A DNA stretch of 64,000 nt from Amorphophallus konjac. Taxonomy: Eukaryota; Streptophyta; Magnoliopsida; Alismatales; Araceae. The stretch lies in contig CM040124.1 of NCBI GenBank assembly GCA_022559845.1, positions 71,261,491 through 71,325,490 of the forward strand, read 5' to 3'. The notes below the pieces were generated by a model. That model saw nothing but the letters and a program-made list of their open reading frames with translations, was not told the DNA's origin and ran no database searches. Shown here piece after piece: positions 21,627 through 33,004 of the stretch; within the stretch, counting starts at the first letter, position 1; each line of letters begins with the position of its first letter. The position numbers and the translations under genes were made by a program.

Positions 21627-22130
21627 ATGTCAAGTAGGAAGCATAAGTGGACCGTATTTGGATGTATTGGCCCACCCTCATTCATCATGAGTCTTAAGTA
21701 TGAGAGGAGCATACATGGATGTCCGGGTCCCCCGACATTTATCATACCCATGCATAAAAGGTTCATCTATGGATGTCCCGGCCCCCCTGAGTCTGTCATA
21801 ATCTTCATAGCATCAAAGCATGATCGATCTACATGTGGCTGCCCCGGACCACCTTTGCATACCAAACATTGCCCACTCACATCGCATCATCAAGCATGGC
21901 ATATGCATCCAAGCACATATCAAGCAACAAGCGGTGATATTCACAACAAGCGAGCAAAAACTCATGAGCGCCACTTGGAATTCCAAGTTGGTAACTTGAC
22001 GATGATGACTTTGGAGTGGCTCTACCCCAGGGTCACCTCCAAATTGAGGGCACGAGGACTTGGACCTTGCCAAGTTCCGAGTGGCTTTGGCAACCCGGCT
22101 TATGGGTTGAACTTTCAAAAAGGGTTTTAG
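21627..22130 (+). pseudogene. Element A GCPGPP repeats and integrase C-terminal remnant
   Basis: The frame carries four units of about 20 residues ending in GCIGPP or GCPGPP, followed by HLEFQVGNLTMMTLEWL and SKLRARGLGPCQVPSG, a damaged form of the integrase C-terminal fold seen intact in element B. Beyond 22130 there are further traces (HVADLAPYKG) and a degenerate chromodomain-like stretch up to about 22400, with several stops. The same order of parts as in element B shows that the fusion predates both insertions. Confidence 0.65.
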
Positions 22131-22480
22131 GATTCTTCCCATTTCTCATGTGGCGGATCTAGCACCTTATAAGGGCACCGCGGTGGATCCTAGTGAGTGC
22201 CTCTAGCTTACAGCTACCCTTGTGAGAGACACCCTCGGAGTGCCACCACAAATAGTCTGAGAGCCCGACGTGAGCACACAGCGGCAATACTAGGCAAGCA
22301 AGATCCCATCGCCAGCATGAGGGTATGACCGAGTCACTTTGTCGAGCTGAAGCGCCGTTCCCCGACTATGGTCGCAGGTTGAGTATGGAGATCGAGGATC
22401 ACCCAGAGCCGCAGTTCGATGTACTACTTCCCTGGTGGACCCATACTCGACGGGGTCGAGTTTTCCCCACCCCGGGGGTA
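22131..22480 (+). other. Element A decayed chromodomain region and polypurine tract
   Basis: Fragments corresponding to the end of the element B protein can be followed with frame changes and stops. The stretch ends in CCCCACCCCGGGGGTA directly before the 3' LTR, a likely plus-strand primer. Confidence 0.5.
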
Positions 22481-24875
22481 TGATGAGGGCATCCCTTGTC
22501 CCTCCACATTTTCTCCGGACTCGGATTGTTCGTCGGCAAGCGCCATTATGTTAGTCATGTATTTTTGAGTCTAGTCATGTAATCTTCACATTTTCTTTGA
22601 GTCAATATCATGTAATTTTCCCTTTATTTGAGTCATGTACCTAGGTTGTTGAGTCATTTTCCTAAGTATTGAGTCATTATGTTGGTTTGATAGGTTATTG
22701 GGCCCATCTCATTGGGCTAGGCCCATGGATGCCCCCCCTTCCCTTCGGTTATTAGTCATTGTGTCTTTTGTTAGGGTCCTTTGTGAAAAAGTCATGTGCC
22801 TATAAATAGGCCACCCCACTCCTCATATGTAACAACTTTTGATGAATATTGAAGAAAACTCTTTCAAATCTCTCATTATTCCATTCCTCTCTCTCTCTCT
22901 AGCTCTCCTTCTCTCTCCCACAAGGCAAGGGGCGAACCTCCCCTCTCTCATCCCCCTCTCTCATTCAATTCCAACCCCCACCTACCTCCATTAATACCCC
23001 ACAACTTCCCACAACCCTCCTTTACTCTCCACCTAGTCCCAACAACCCTCCACCAATCCAAACTCTACTTCCCAACTACCACCCACCTCCCTTCACTTCC
23101 CAAGGCACCTATCCACCTTCCCAAGGCTAAATTAACCACTCCCAAAGCCCAAATTCGAATTACCTTCCCCTCTCCCATCCCTCCCTCACCCTAGGTCGAA
23201 ATCCACTCCCTCCCCATAGCCAAGTTCGCCCCCCACCTTCCCTCACACTCATCTTCTCTCTTGTGCACATCCACTCCCCCATCTCCACCTCTAGCAGTTC
23301 CAGCCCCCTTTCTCCCTCCATCACTGCCATTCCTAACCTCCTGGAGCCCTAGCCACGTCCTCCCCTCCTCCCTAAACCTTCAGCCATCATCCTCAAGCTT
23401 TGTTACCCCCCTCCCACTCCCTTCATTCTTGCTAGTTTGCCATTTCAGAAAGCAGGTCGCAGGCTGCAGAGTTGGGTCCTGAAGATCACAACAGGACCGG
23501 CCGTTCCCTGGTCTTCCTGGTGTCAAGGCCTACATCTCTGGAAAGGGCGTCCAGAGAGCTTTCAAGGCGAGGTGGTTTAGTCAACATCCGAGGTCGGAGC
23601 TGTCCGCAGGAGCCGATCTCCCTCAACCGCGCAGAAGCTCTCAGGCAGGGAACCAGAGCTGCAGTCACAGTCCGACCACAACTTCCTCCCTGAAGATCTG
23701 AGCGCCATTTTTGGAGGGCTGAAACTACTACCAGTTATCTGTCTTCTCCAAGAAGAAGGACCTCATTCGCCTACCGGAGCTGCAAGTTAACATTTTCTTT
23801 GTCAGGGTGGGTAGTCTGCCCACTGTGGGACCAGGTTCGACCTGTACCTACTCTTCCGGCTACCCCGCTCTCCTCCGACCTTGGATTGAGGCCCCGTCAA
23901 CTTCTGCTCGAAGCTACTCCGACCATGATCGCGTCACCGCAAATCTTGTCCCAATCGGAGTTCAGGAGCGGCCATAACGACGTCTGCAACCTGCTGCATC
24001 AGTTCAGTACCTGCCAGGAGCCAGACATTGCTGTCCTGTTCCCATCACCGGCACTGCCAGCCTCGGGTGTCAAAGCTGCCCCAAAAATTCAAGCTTCATC
24101 CCCTGTCAACTGAGAAACTTTTGGCAGTGGTTTCGTCAAGTTTGGAGCCCCGTGGATCCCGTGGCAGCATCAACAGCGACATCCTGTCCTGCAAACCTGC
24201 AGATTGGCAGAACCGGCGGACTCGGAAGATCGGCTTTTCCTTTGCATAAATCCCCACCCCGCTTGGCCGGCTGAAGGCCCCTCCCTGCGTGGAGGTAGTT
24301 TTGAGTGTAATAAGATTAATCCCCACCCCAAGTTCATCCCTCCTGCGTGAGGTGTAGTGTTGTACTCTTTAAGTTTCAGGTCAAGCGACAATCGCCGCAG
24401 CGTTCGGGTAATTACCCACGCTTCCCGGCGCGCCCTCGTCTCCGAACGGGATCGGTGTCTTCACACCGATCAGGTGAGCTTCTGATCACACCCTTGTAGC
24501 TTCATTTCTGCAAATGTAGTATTGCCTTGAATGCCCATCGGACGGTAAGAGAGCGCTCGGACTTAATTTTAAGCGATTTCGTGCCCACCGCGGCCCGTGA
24601 GTGAGTGCCACCCAACACCCCGCCTTGCGGGCCAGCCACCCACAAAGCTGGGTCTCCCAGGCCCATTGGGGGTCAGCCTTAGCATTGTAAGTCCATTAGG
24701 ATAATTGGGTCCCGCCTCGGACCCTCACCATCATCTCCCGGATCCATCGGGTGAACGTGTGAGCCGAGGGAGAAAAAATCGTCATTGTGAGAATCATTGA
24801 GCGCTTGTATGCTTGCGGGTCTAAGTCCTAGGGTCATCTCATCATATTTAGTGATCTTTGGGCTGTGCCACATCA
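22481..24875 (+). repeat. Element A 3' LTR
   Basis: Same sequence as 17173-19568 apart from scattered single-base differences, TG...CA ends, TATA box at 22801-22807. Followed by ATGTG, the target duplication. Confidence 0.92.
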
Positions 24876-25276
24876 ATGTGACTCTATTAAAGACACAGAT
24901 CCAAATCTAGCTTCCAAAGCCGCCACAAAATCAGACCAAGAAAACAGATCTTTGGTGCTAGAATAGTGCCAATACCACTGTAGTGCCTCTCCATCCAAAT
25001 AAAAAGAAGCCATGGTGATGCGATGCTCATCCGGAATGTTATTACAATAAAGAAGCGATTTGCTTTGAATTTTCACTCAGAGGGATCAGAAGTCCCATCA
25101 AATCTAGGGAATTCGTGAGATCGGGGTTTGAAAACCCCTAAACTAGGACTGTGATCATCCATTGAAGGTGCAGAACCAGTAGAATGACTCGTTGATTCCA
25201 AGATTTGAACACGAGATGCTACCCCACCTACCACATTGCTGAGAGAACTGACCTGGGACTGCAATTGGAGCATCAG
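24876..25276 (-). pseudogene. Ty3/gypsy gag fragment C, middle segment
   Basis: Minus strand. It encodes MLQLQSQVSSLSNVVGGVAS, EFPRFDGTSDPSE, then IPDEHRITMASFYLDGEALQ and a WSDFVAALEARFGS end: a standard Ty3/gypsy Gag with the FDG and W..F...L signatures. A TGA replaces the expected tryptophan after DPSE, and a 1-base frameshift follows near 25075. Elements B and A cut it at its two edges; in both cases the reading continues on the far side of the insertion. Confidence 0.75.
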
Positions 25277-27655
25277 TGATGTGACACAAAATGCAGCGGA
25301 GACTTTGATTCCTTGGACCTAATTCACAATCACAATTACAAGGCGCCGAGAATATGTTAAAGCTACCAACGCACCGTGCGCACACGATTCCCGTGGTGAC
25401 CCGGTGATGCCGAGTCGAGGTGATGGAGATAGCCCCTGACTGGTTAGAGGACCAGCACCACTTTAGTTATCCCTCCCGAAGGTTTGGGAGCCCACAAACA
25501 AGGGCGGCCGGATGCCTTAAGGGCACGGGGTCACTCGCTCACTTATGGCCACGGTGACCACACTGAAAGGTGGTGCCGGGATCGGGCACTCGCTCTCCTA
25601 CCGGCCGATATGTTTCCCGGATATTAAATAAACAGGTATAAGGAGGCAAGGGCAGGAGGCTCACCTGGTTGGTTTGAGGAAACCAACCCCGGTCGGAGAC
25701 GAGGGCGGGCGGGGAAGTGTGGGTTCCCCGCACACTGCGCCGATGAAGCTTCGAACATGTTTAAGTGTACACTCACTACACCTCACGCAGGAGGGTGATC
25801 TCGGGGGTGGGAATTGATGGGTTACAACAAACACTACCTCCCGCAGGGAGGGGCGGTAAGCCGGCCAGGCGAGAGGGGGAGAGATAAGCTTAGTAGCCCA
25901 CGAGGAGGGACCGCTTCCGAATTGGTCCGCTGGCTGTGGATGTTGATAGGTAGTCGGTGTAGTCCCTGTAGTTCACGGTCAGGAATTTTGCCGATGGCGA
26001 GCCCAGGGGGGATCTTCTCGTAGCAGGAACCCAAACTCCTCTGATTTATATCAATTTATTCTGACATCGTCGATGGCTGCAGTGGAGGTCTGAGTAGAGC
26101 AACAGATTCTGGGGCGGGTGGCTCCCTGTTTCTATCTGCAACTTGCAGAAGTTACCCCGGCTGCTCCTGGACGCCGAATCATGAACCGTTGGAGTCTCTG
26201 GAACCATGGACAAAGCCTCTACACAGAAAAACTAACAGAAACACCTTCTGAGGTCGGGGTGGACAGGGGAACGCCGACGAGTGGGAACTGGTCGCTGCAG
26301 GCTGTAGGAGGCAGACCTGCGCGACTGAGGGAGAAAATTCAGAACTCTGGCTCCCGGTTGCCAAAAGAGGTCCCGTTTCTTGCTCCTGATCGGGGACAGG
26401 GGGAGGAAGAACTTTGATGAATAACCTTCGGTCTGATTTCTTCGTCGTTGGTCGTGAAGTTGCTTCCAACCGGGCTCAGGCTCTCTGCAGAGGATGTCTG
26501 GCGCAGTTGGGGGAGAACAGCTCTCCCGATCGGCCACAAACTTGGAACTGGACGATTCCACCTCGCTTGCGAAGTACACTTGTAGACCTTTCCGTCGGTG
26601 TAGGCCATGCCTCCAGCAGGACCGGGATGGAGTCGTGGATGGTGCTGCAACTTGGTGCTGGTCTGCAGGTCTTCTCTGCACACGGGTTGGAGATTGAATG
26701 GTGGGCAGGATGGCTCCTTGGTGGGGGAATAGGGTACAAGGGTGCCTTGGTGATGATGGGGGATCTTGTGGGGAGATGGGATGAGGGGTAATGGAGGTGG
26801 AGGGGAGGGCGGACCTAGCAGGGAAAGGAGGTGGGAGTACTGGCTGCGATTTGGTCAAGAGGGGGGGTGGGGTTGTGCTAGATGGAGGGGTGCGCACCAA
26901 GTGGAGGAGGGGAGAGGGCTTGGATCGCACTAGGGCTTTGAATGGAGTGTGGGGAAGGGGAGTGGTTGCTTAGGGGAGGGGGAAGGTTGCCTTGGTGGTG
27001 GGAAATTGTATGGGGAAGGGGAAGGGTTGTCTAGGAAAGGTGAAAGGTTGCTTGGGAAGTGGAGGGAATTGAAGGGAATTAAGGCCTTGGGAATATGAAA
27101 GGGTGGAGGGGGTGAGGTGGCAGCTGAGGTGGCAGGGGGAGGGGAAGGTGAAGGGGCTGTTGCACCCAAGGGAGGGGAGGAGAGAGAAGTGGGGTCGCCC
27201 CTTGAAGAAAGAGAGAGAGGGAGAGTTAGAGAGAGAGGGAGAGATGCACTTAAGTGGCTCAAATTTGCTTAATACTTCATTACCTCAAAAGAGGGGGTTT
27301 GGGGTCCTATATATAGGAAAACCCAATTTACAAAAAGTCCTCATGAAATGGATAAATGACGGAAGACCAAGGGGTGGGGAGAGGGGCGCCCATGGGCCAG
27401 ACCAAAGAAATGGCCCAATAAGACCTACTAGCCCCATTAGCCCACTAGCCTACATACAAACATAAGTAAATAACATGATAACCTAGTAACATAACTCAAA
27501 ACATAGGCAAATACATCAAAATGACTCAAGAAAATAGAAAAATGTAATAGGATGATAAGCACCAATGTTCCGTCTGAAGAAGGGCTGCTCCCTAGCTGCC
27601 TCCGGGAGGGAGAGAAGTGCCAAGCCAGAGGATATGTGGTGTGATGCCCTCATCA
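25277..27655 (-). repeat. Element B 3' LTR
   Basis: Minus orientation, starting TGATGAGGGCATCACACC at 27655 and ending TGTGTCACATCA at 25277. TATATATA around 27308-27315 lies upstream of a pyrimidine-rich leader (minus sense; GA-rich on the plus strand at 26700-27260). Confidence 0.92.
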
Positions 27656-27714
27656 ATTCTCCCGGGCGGCGAAGAGCTCGACTCTGTCGAGTAAAGGCCC
27701 TCCCTGCTGCGGTA

Positions 27715-30540
27715 CTACTCTAGGAGATCGGGGGACAGCTGCTGGAGATCCTCCCGGCTCACCCAGGTATCGTCCGAGGGTGGTCGTCCCTTCCACCTGA
27801 CCAGGTAGCGCTCATACGCCTTGCTCCTTGTGATGGTAACCTGTTCATCTAATATCTGCTCCACTTCATCGCGCCGGTTTCTCAAATGGGGTTGAGCTCT
27901 CTGGGGTGTGGGGGCGCTCTCAAAGGAGGGAGTAGGCTGGATTTCCTCACCGGGTATCACCGTGGGGCCCTTGTAGGGCACCAGGTCAACCACATTGAAT
28001 GTGGGGCTTACTCCGTACTCTTCAGGGAGGTCCAACACGTAAGCATTGGTGCCAAGGCGTCTCAGCACCTGGAAGGGGCCAGCTCCACGCGACCTCAACT
28101 TCGAAGTATTCCCAGGGAACAACCTCTCAGTTCTCACCATCACAAAATCACCAATCTGGAATTCTTGGTGGCGGCGGTGGGAGTCAGCAGACTTCTTGTA
28201 AATCTCGTTGCTCTTGTTGATGTTTTTGTGAATGTTTCCATGCAACTCTGTGAATGTTGATTCACTAGTGGATAATGGGGGTCCTGGACAACCAAATGGG
28301 GACCTAGCATGCAGTGGTGCTACATAGACTTCGATGGACCTAGGAGGACCGGGACATCCATAGATGAGACTATCATGCAAAGGGGTGTTTGATGCCGGGG
28401 GTCCGGGACATCCATGAATGCTTTCTCCATGTTTTGACTTCACTTGGATTGACCTAGGGGGGCCTGGACATCCAGATGTAAACCTATCATGCTTAGGAGT
28501 CATGTGGACCTTGATGCACTTAGGTGGTCCGGGGCAGCCACAAGTGGCCCTATCATGAATGAGATGGATGAAGAGTGGGGGAGGACCCGCTTGTTCAAAT
28601 GTAATCCTGTCGTGCACTGGACCTAGTGTGTATGTGACACAAATGACATGACTAGCCTTACCACATGATGCAGAATGTTGTGACATATGTATTTCTATCA
28701 AGATGGTCCCATCTTTGGGTGGGGGATGATTTGGGGGTTTCCACTCATGGGGGTCGAAGGGGTCCAAGAACGTGGACATCATGGGATGGGTCAATTCCTC
28801 CTTTCCTAGGTAGATGTCACCCATGGTCATGGCTCTCATAGTGTGGGCTAAGTTTTGGAATGGGTGGGTTAGGTTCGACATGGCGGGTGAGGGTAGGAGG
28901 GAGTGGGTGGTGGGTGATGAATACTCGGAAGCCCATAGGGAGTGGCCACAAGGCTCGAGATGGGTCAAGGGGTGGGTGAAGTGGAGGTGGGTTTTAATCC
29001 AAGTGATCATCCTAGTACACATAGGGAAGTGAGAATCATGAACCTGGTGGGACCTACTGTAAAGCTCCTCGCAAAGGGACGAGGGGTGGGGAAGGATGTA
29101 GGAGGGCAAGGAGGTGGGTTGGCAAAGAAGGGTTAGTGGGAAGGGATCATGTGGATCTAGGGGGACTTGGGTTGAGGGGATTGAGGCTTCTTCCCATCCT
29201 AGACCTGGAGCTCTCCAAAGCATACACTCCCTAGTGTGGGCCAGGCACTCGTCTCCTAATAGGGTAAGAACTAAAGTGGATTCCCTAGGTTGAGTGCCCT
29301 TTTCTTGTGGTAGGGGGGTGGTGAGAAACTCATCGGGCTCAGGTAGAAACAATACAAGCTCACTTATGCAAGGACCCTTGGTGTAAATGGAGATGATGGA
29401 CCTGATAGAGGGGTGTGAGAAACTAAGGTACCCTGTATCACTCACTCCTAAGGCCAACATGTTTGTCACCTCTATTTGCCTTAGTATGCCTTTAATCAAG
29501 TCCCTCATAGCTCCCACAAAGTAAAACGAAGGATAGGTTGTGTGGAATGGTAGGGTGGCCACGATTGGGTTATGGTTATCCATGGTGGGGCGCATGATGT
29601 GGAGGATGAGGTCTTGTTTAAGCCACTCAATGAGGGGTTCCCCAAGAATCACAATTCTCATGGAGGGAGGGGTGGGAGGACTTGGCTGATCATCATGTAA
29701 CTCATGAGGGAGGGTGTACCCAGTTAGGCTCAATGGGTTTTCTTTGGGTAGGGATGAGTTCTCTTGATCCAACTCTTGGCATTGGGCTTCATATTCTTCC
29801 TCCCAATCTAGGGGATCCTCATATTCTTCGATCACCTCCTTAAGTTCTTTTTGGAAAGGGGTGGGAGGGGGGTTTGTGTGCTGGATTGGGATACTTCCGT
29901 TTGGACTTGGTATGGGTGTCTTTGGGAGAGGGTCTAGGTTCGGACGGGGTCCCAGGTTAATGGAATCATCCGGTCGTAGAGTGGACCTAGAAGACCTAGA
30001 GAATTGTATCATTCTTGAGGATTGGTTATCTAAGTCATCCCAGGGGTGTCTCTCCTCACGCCCATAGTGTTGGGACCCCTCATAGTAAGGATCATAGCCT
30101 AACCTTTCCCTACCAAACTCATTCTGGGGAGGCAAGACTCTAAGGCCATTGCTCCTAAGTGGGGGGGACTTGGACTGACTGGGAGAGAAAGGAGGAGTGG
30201 GAGTGCTCATTGGGCTATGGGTGCTTGAGTTGGAAGAGTGGTGAGGTTTTGGAATGAGGATATTCCTAAGTTCTACCTTCATCTCTTCCCATGAGTGAAT
30301 GGGCTCTTGTCTCTCAATTTCCCTTCGAATCTCAAGCTTTCTCCATTCTGTCTCGCCGAAGGGACCAAGGGTCTTCTTGGCGATGCGCACTTTTCTTTCC
30401 TCGGTCATGTAGTAGTGGTGGAAGTATCTATCCATGGAGGTCTCCCATTTCCTATATGTGTGAGGGTTTCGGGACCCATCGAAGCGGGGTAACTCCGGCC
30501 TGATAATGAAGTAGTCATCGGGGTGCCTGGTGAGGTACAT
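27715..30540 (-). CDS. Gag-proline-rich-GCPGPP-integrase C-terminal-chromodomain fusion protein, 941 aa
   Basis: An intact frame starting about 72 bp after the primer site. Residues about 10-100 are Gag-like (LPRFDGSRNPHTYRKWETSM, DRYFHHYYMTEERKVRIA, W-x-E-M-K-VELRN). A long proline-rich linker with short conserved blocks follows. Residues about 639-755 hold six units with the form HDR-x-T-x-GCPGPP (the first degenerate). About 789-859 form the integrase C-terminal fold (EFQIGDFVMVRTERLFPG, GAGPFQVLRRLGTNAYVLDL). Residues about 893-941 are a chromodomain (QILDEQ, YERYLVRWKGRPPSDDTWV), closest by eye to the chromovirus Reina type. Protease, reverse transcriptase and integrase core motifs are absent, yet there is no stop or frameshift. 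Inference: RNA packaging at one end and chromatin targeting at the other, with catalytic functions supplied in trans. Confidence 0.85.
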   Translation of the reverse strand: MYLTRHPDDYFIIRPELPRFDGSRNPHTYRKWETSMDRYFHHYYMTEERKVRIAKKTLGPFGETEWRKLEIRREIERQEPIHSWEEMKVELRNILIPKPHHSSNSSTHSPMSTPTPPFSPSQSKSPPLRSNGLRVLPPQNEFGRERLGYDPYYEGSQHYGREERHPWDDLDNQSSRMIQFSRSSRSTLRPDDSINLGPRPNLDPLPKTPIPSPNGSIPIQHTNPPPTPFQKELKEVIEEYEDPLDWEEEYEAQCQELDQENSSLPKENPLSLTGYTLPHELHDDQPSPPTPPSMRIVILGEPLIEWLKQDLILHIMRPTMDNHNPIVATLPFHTTYPSFYFVGAMRDLIKGILRQIEVTNMLALGVSDTGYLSFSHPSIRSIISIYTKGPCISELVLFLPEPDEFLTTPLPQEKGTQPRESTLVLTLLGDECLAHTRECMLWRAPGLGWEEASIPSTQVPLDPHDPFPLTLLCQPTSLPSYILPHPSSLCEELYSRSHQVHDSHFPMCTRMITWIKTHLHFTHPLTHLEPCGHSLWASEYSSPTTHSLLPSPAMSNLTHPFQNLAHTMRAMTMGDIYLGKEELTHPMMSTFLDPFDPHEWKPPNHPPPKDGTILIEIHMSQHSASCGKASHVICVTYTLGPVHDRITFEQAGPPPLFIHLIHDRATCGCPGPPKCIKVHMTPKHDRFTSGCPGPPRSIQVKSKHGESIHGCPGPPASNTPLHDSLIYGCPGPPRSIEVYVAPLHARSPFGCPGPPLSTSESTFTELHGNIHKNINKSNEIYKKSADSHRRHQEFQIGDFVMVRTERLFPGNTSKLRSRGAGPFQVLRRLGTNAYVLDLPEEYGVSPTFNVVDLVPYKGPTVIPGEEIQPTPSFESAPTPQRAQPHLRNRRDEVEQILDEQVTITRSKAYERYLVRWKGRPPSDDTWVSREDLQQLSPDLLE

Positions 30541-30612
30541 GGTTTGGATGACCGGATGACCTCAATGCAATATGCCCTAGGACCTAGGCTTGTAGAGACA
30601 AGTCTAAAACTT

Positions 30613-30624
30613 GCTCTGATACCA
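30613..30624 (-). promoter_or_regulatory. Element B primer binding site (tRNA-iMet type)
   Basis: Minus strand TGGTATCAGAGC, two bases inside the 5' LTR end. Confidence 0.88.
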
Positions 30625-30626
30625 CT

Positions 30627-33004
30627 TGATGTGACACAAAATGCAGCGGAGACTTTGATTTCTTGGACCTAATTCGCAATCACAATTACAAGGCGCCGAG
30701 AATATGTTAAAGCTACCAACGCACCGTGCGCACACGATTCCCGTGGTGACCCGGTGATGCCGAGTCGAGGTGATGGAGATAGCCCCTGACTAGTTAGAGG
30801 ACCAGCACCACTTTAGTTAGCCCTCCCGAAGGTTTGGGAGCCCACAAACAAGGGCGGCCGGATGCCTTAAGGGCACGGGGTCACTCGCTCACTTATGGCC
30901 ACGGTGACCACACTAAAAGGTGGTGCCGGGATCGTGCACTCGCTCTCCTACCGGCCAATATGTTTCACGGATATTAAATAAACAGGTATAAGGAGGCAAG
31001 GGCAGGAGGCTCACCTGGTTGGTTTGAGGAAACCAACCCCGGTCGGAGACGAGGGCGGGCGGGGAAGTGTGGGTTCCCCGCACACTGCACCGATGAAGCT
31101 TCGAACCTGTTTAAGTGTACACTCACTACACCTCACGCAGGAGGGTGATCTCAGGGGTGGGAATTGATGGGTTACAACAAACACTACCTCCCGCAGGGAG
31201 GGGCGGTAAGCCGGCCAGGCGAGAGGGGGAGAGATAAGCTTAGTAGCCCACGAGGAGGGACCGCTTCCGAATTGGTCCGCTGGCTGTGGATGTTGATAGG
31301 CAGTCGGTGTAGTCCCTGTAGTTCACGGTCAGGAATTTTTCCGATGACGAGCCCAGGGGGGATCTTCTCTTAACAGGAACCCAAACGCCTCTGATTTATA
31401 TCAATTTATTCTGACGTCGTCGATGGCTGCAGTGGAGGTCTGAGTAGAGCAACAGATTCTGGGGCGGGTGGCTCCCTATTTCTGTCTGCAACTTGCAGAA
31501 GTTGCCCCGGCTGCTCCTGGATGCCGAATCATGAACCGTCAGAGTTCTGGAACCGTGGACAAAGCCTCTACACAGAAAAACTAACAGCAACATCTTCTGA
31601 GGTCCGGGTGGACAGGGGGACGTCGACGAGTGGGAACTGGTCGCTGCAGGCTGTAGGAGGCAGACCTGCGCGACTGAGGGAGAAAATTCAGAACTCTGGC
31701 TCCCGGTTGCCAAAAGAGGTCCCGTTTCTTGCTCCTGATCGGGGACAGGGGGAGGAAGAACTTTGATGAATAACCTTCGGTCTGATTTCTTCGTCGTTGG
31801 TCGTGAAGTTGCTTCCAACCGGGCTCAGGCTCTCTGCAGAGGATGTCTGGCGCAGTTGGGGGAGAACAGCTCTCCCGATCGGCCACAAACTTGGAACTGG
31901 ACGATTCCACCTCGCTTGCGAAGTACACTTGTAGACCTTTCCGTCGGTGTAGGCCATGCCTCCAGCAGGACCGGGATGGAGTCATGGATGGTGCTGCAAC
32001 TTGGTGCTGGTCTGCAGGTCTTCTCTGCACACGGGTTGGAGATTGAATGGTGGGCAGGATGGCTCCATGGTGGGGGAATAGGGTACAAGGGTGCCTTGGT
32101 GATGATGGGGGATCTTGTGGGGAGATGGGATGAGGGGTAATGGAGGTGGAGGGGAGGGCGGACCTAGCAGGGAAAGGAGGTGGGAGTACTGGCTGCGATT
32201 TGGTCAAGAGGGGGGGTGGGGTTGTGCTAGATGGAGGGGTGCGCACCAAGTGGAGGAGGGGAGAGGGCTTGGATCGCACTAGGGCTTTGAATGGAGTGTG
32301 GGGAAGGGGAGTGGTTGCTTAGGGGAGGGGGAAGGTTGCCTTGGTGGTGGGAAATTGTATGGGGAAGGGGAAGGGTTGTCTAGGAAAGGTGAAAGGTTGC
32401 TTGGGAAGTGGAGGGAATTGAAGGGAATTAAGGCCTTGGGAATATGAAAGGGTGTAGGGGGTGAGGTGGCAGCTGAGGTGGCAGGGGGAGGGGAAGGTGA
32501 AGGGGCTGTTGCACCCAAGGGAGGGGAGGAGAGAGAAGTGGGGTCGCCCCTTGAAGAAAGAGAGAGAGGGAGAGTTAGAGAGAGAGGGAGAGATGCACTT
32601 AAGTGGCTCAAATTTGCTTAATACTTCATTACCTCAAAAGAGGGAGTTTGGGGTCCTATATATAGGAAAACCCAATTTACAAAAAGTCCTCATGAAATGG
32701 ACAAATGACGGAAGACCAAGGGGTGGGGAGAGGGGCGCCCATGGGCCAGACCAAAGAAATGGCCCAATAAGACCTACTAGCCCCATTAGCCCACTAGCCT
32801 ACATACAAACATAAGTAAATAACATGATAACCTAGTAACATGACTCAAAACATAGGCAAATACATCAAAATGACTCAAGAAAATAGGAAAATGTAATAGG
32901 ATGATAAGCACCAATGTTCCGTCTGAAGAAGGGCTGCTCCCTAGCTGCCTCCGGGAGGGAGAGAAGTGCCAAGCCAGAGGATATGTGGTGTGATGCCCTC
33001 ATCA
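30627..33004 (-). repeat. Element B 5' LTR
   Basis: Matches 25277-27655 with only scattered differences. TATATATA at about 32657-32664 on the minus strand would drive the 941-codon frame. Confidence 0.92.

Larger units (their letters stand above)
17173..24875 (+). mobile_element. Element A: non-autonomous chromovirus-derived LTR retrotransposon
   Basis: Two nearly identical LTRs (2396 and 2395 bp) start TGATGAGGGCATC and end CCACATCA. A primer binding site TGGTATCAGAG follows the first, and a CCCCGGGGGTA purine/pyrimidine tract precedes the second. The 2.9-kb inner region encodes a Gag-like part, a proline-rich linker, GCPGPP repeats and an integrase C-terminal remnant, with no protease, reverse transcriptase or integrase core. 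Gene order parallels element B, which lies about 400 bp to the right in opposite orientation. Confidence 0.92.
17168..24880. repeat. 5-bp target site duplication ATGTG around element A
   Basis: ATGTG at 17168-17172 and again at 24876-24880, directly outside the TG and CA ends of the two LTRs. It proves that 17173-24875 is one complete insertion. Confidence 0.92.
25277..33004 (-). mobile_element. Element B: Gag-chromodomain LTR retrotransposon, complete
   Basis: Two nearly identical LTRs (30627-33004 as 5', 25277-27655 as 3') with TG...CA ends, tRNA-iMet primer site, ATCAG duplication and one intact inner frame of 941 codons. LTR starts (TGATGAGGGCATC) and ends (CACATCA) match element A, but the rest of the LTRs differ, so A and B are related families rather than copies. 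It has no protease, reverse transcriptase, RNase H or integrase core; movement would need a helper chromovirus. Confidence 0.93.

Noticed and set aside
26118..26930. Open frames in the element B LTRs (also 31396-32279)
   Set aside because: Same reason: recent LTR duplication keeps them open on both strands.
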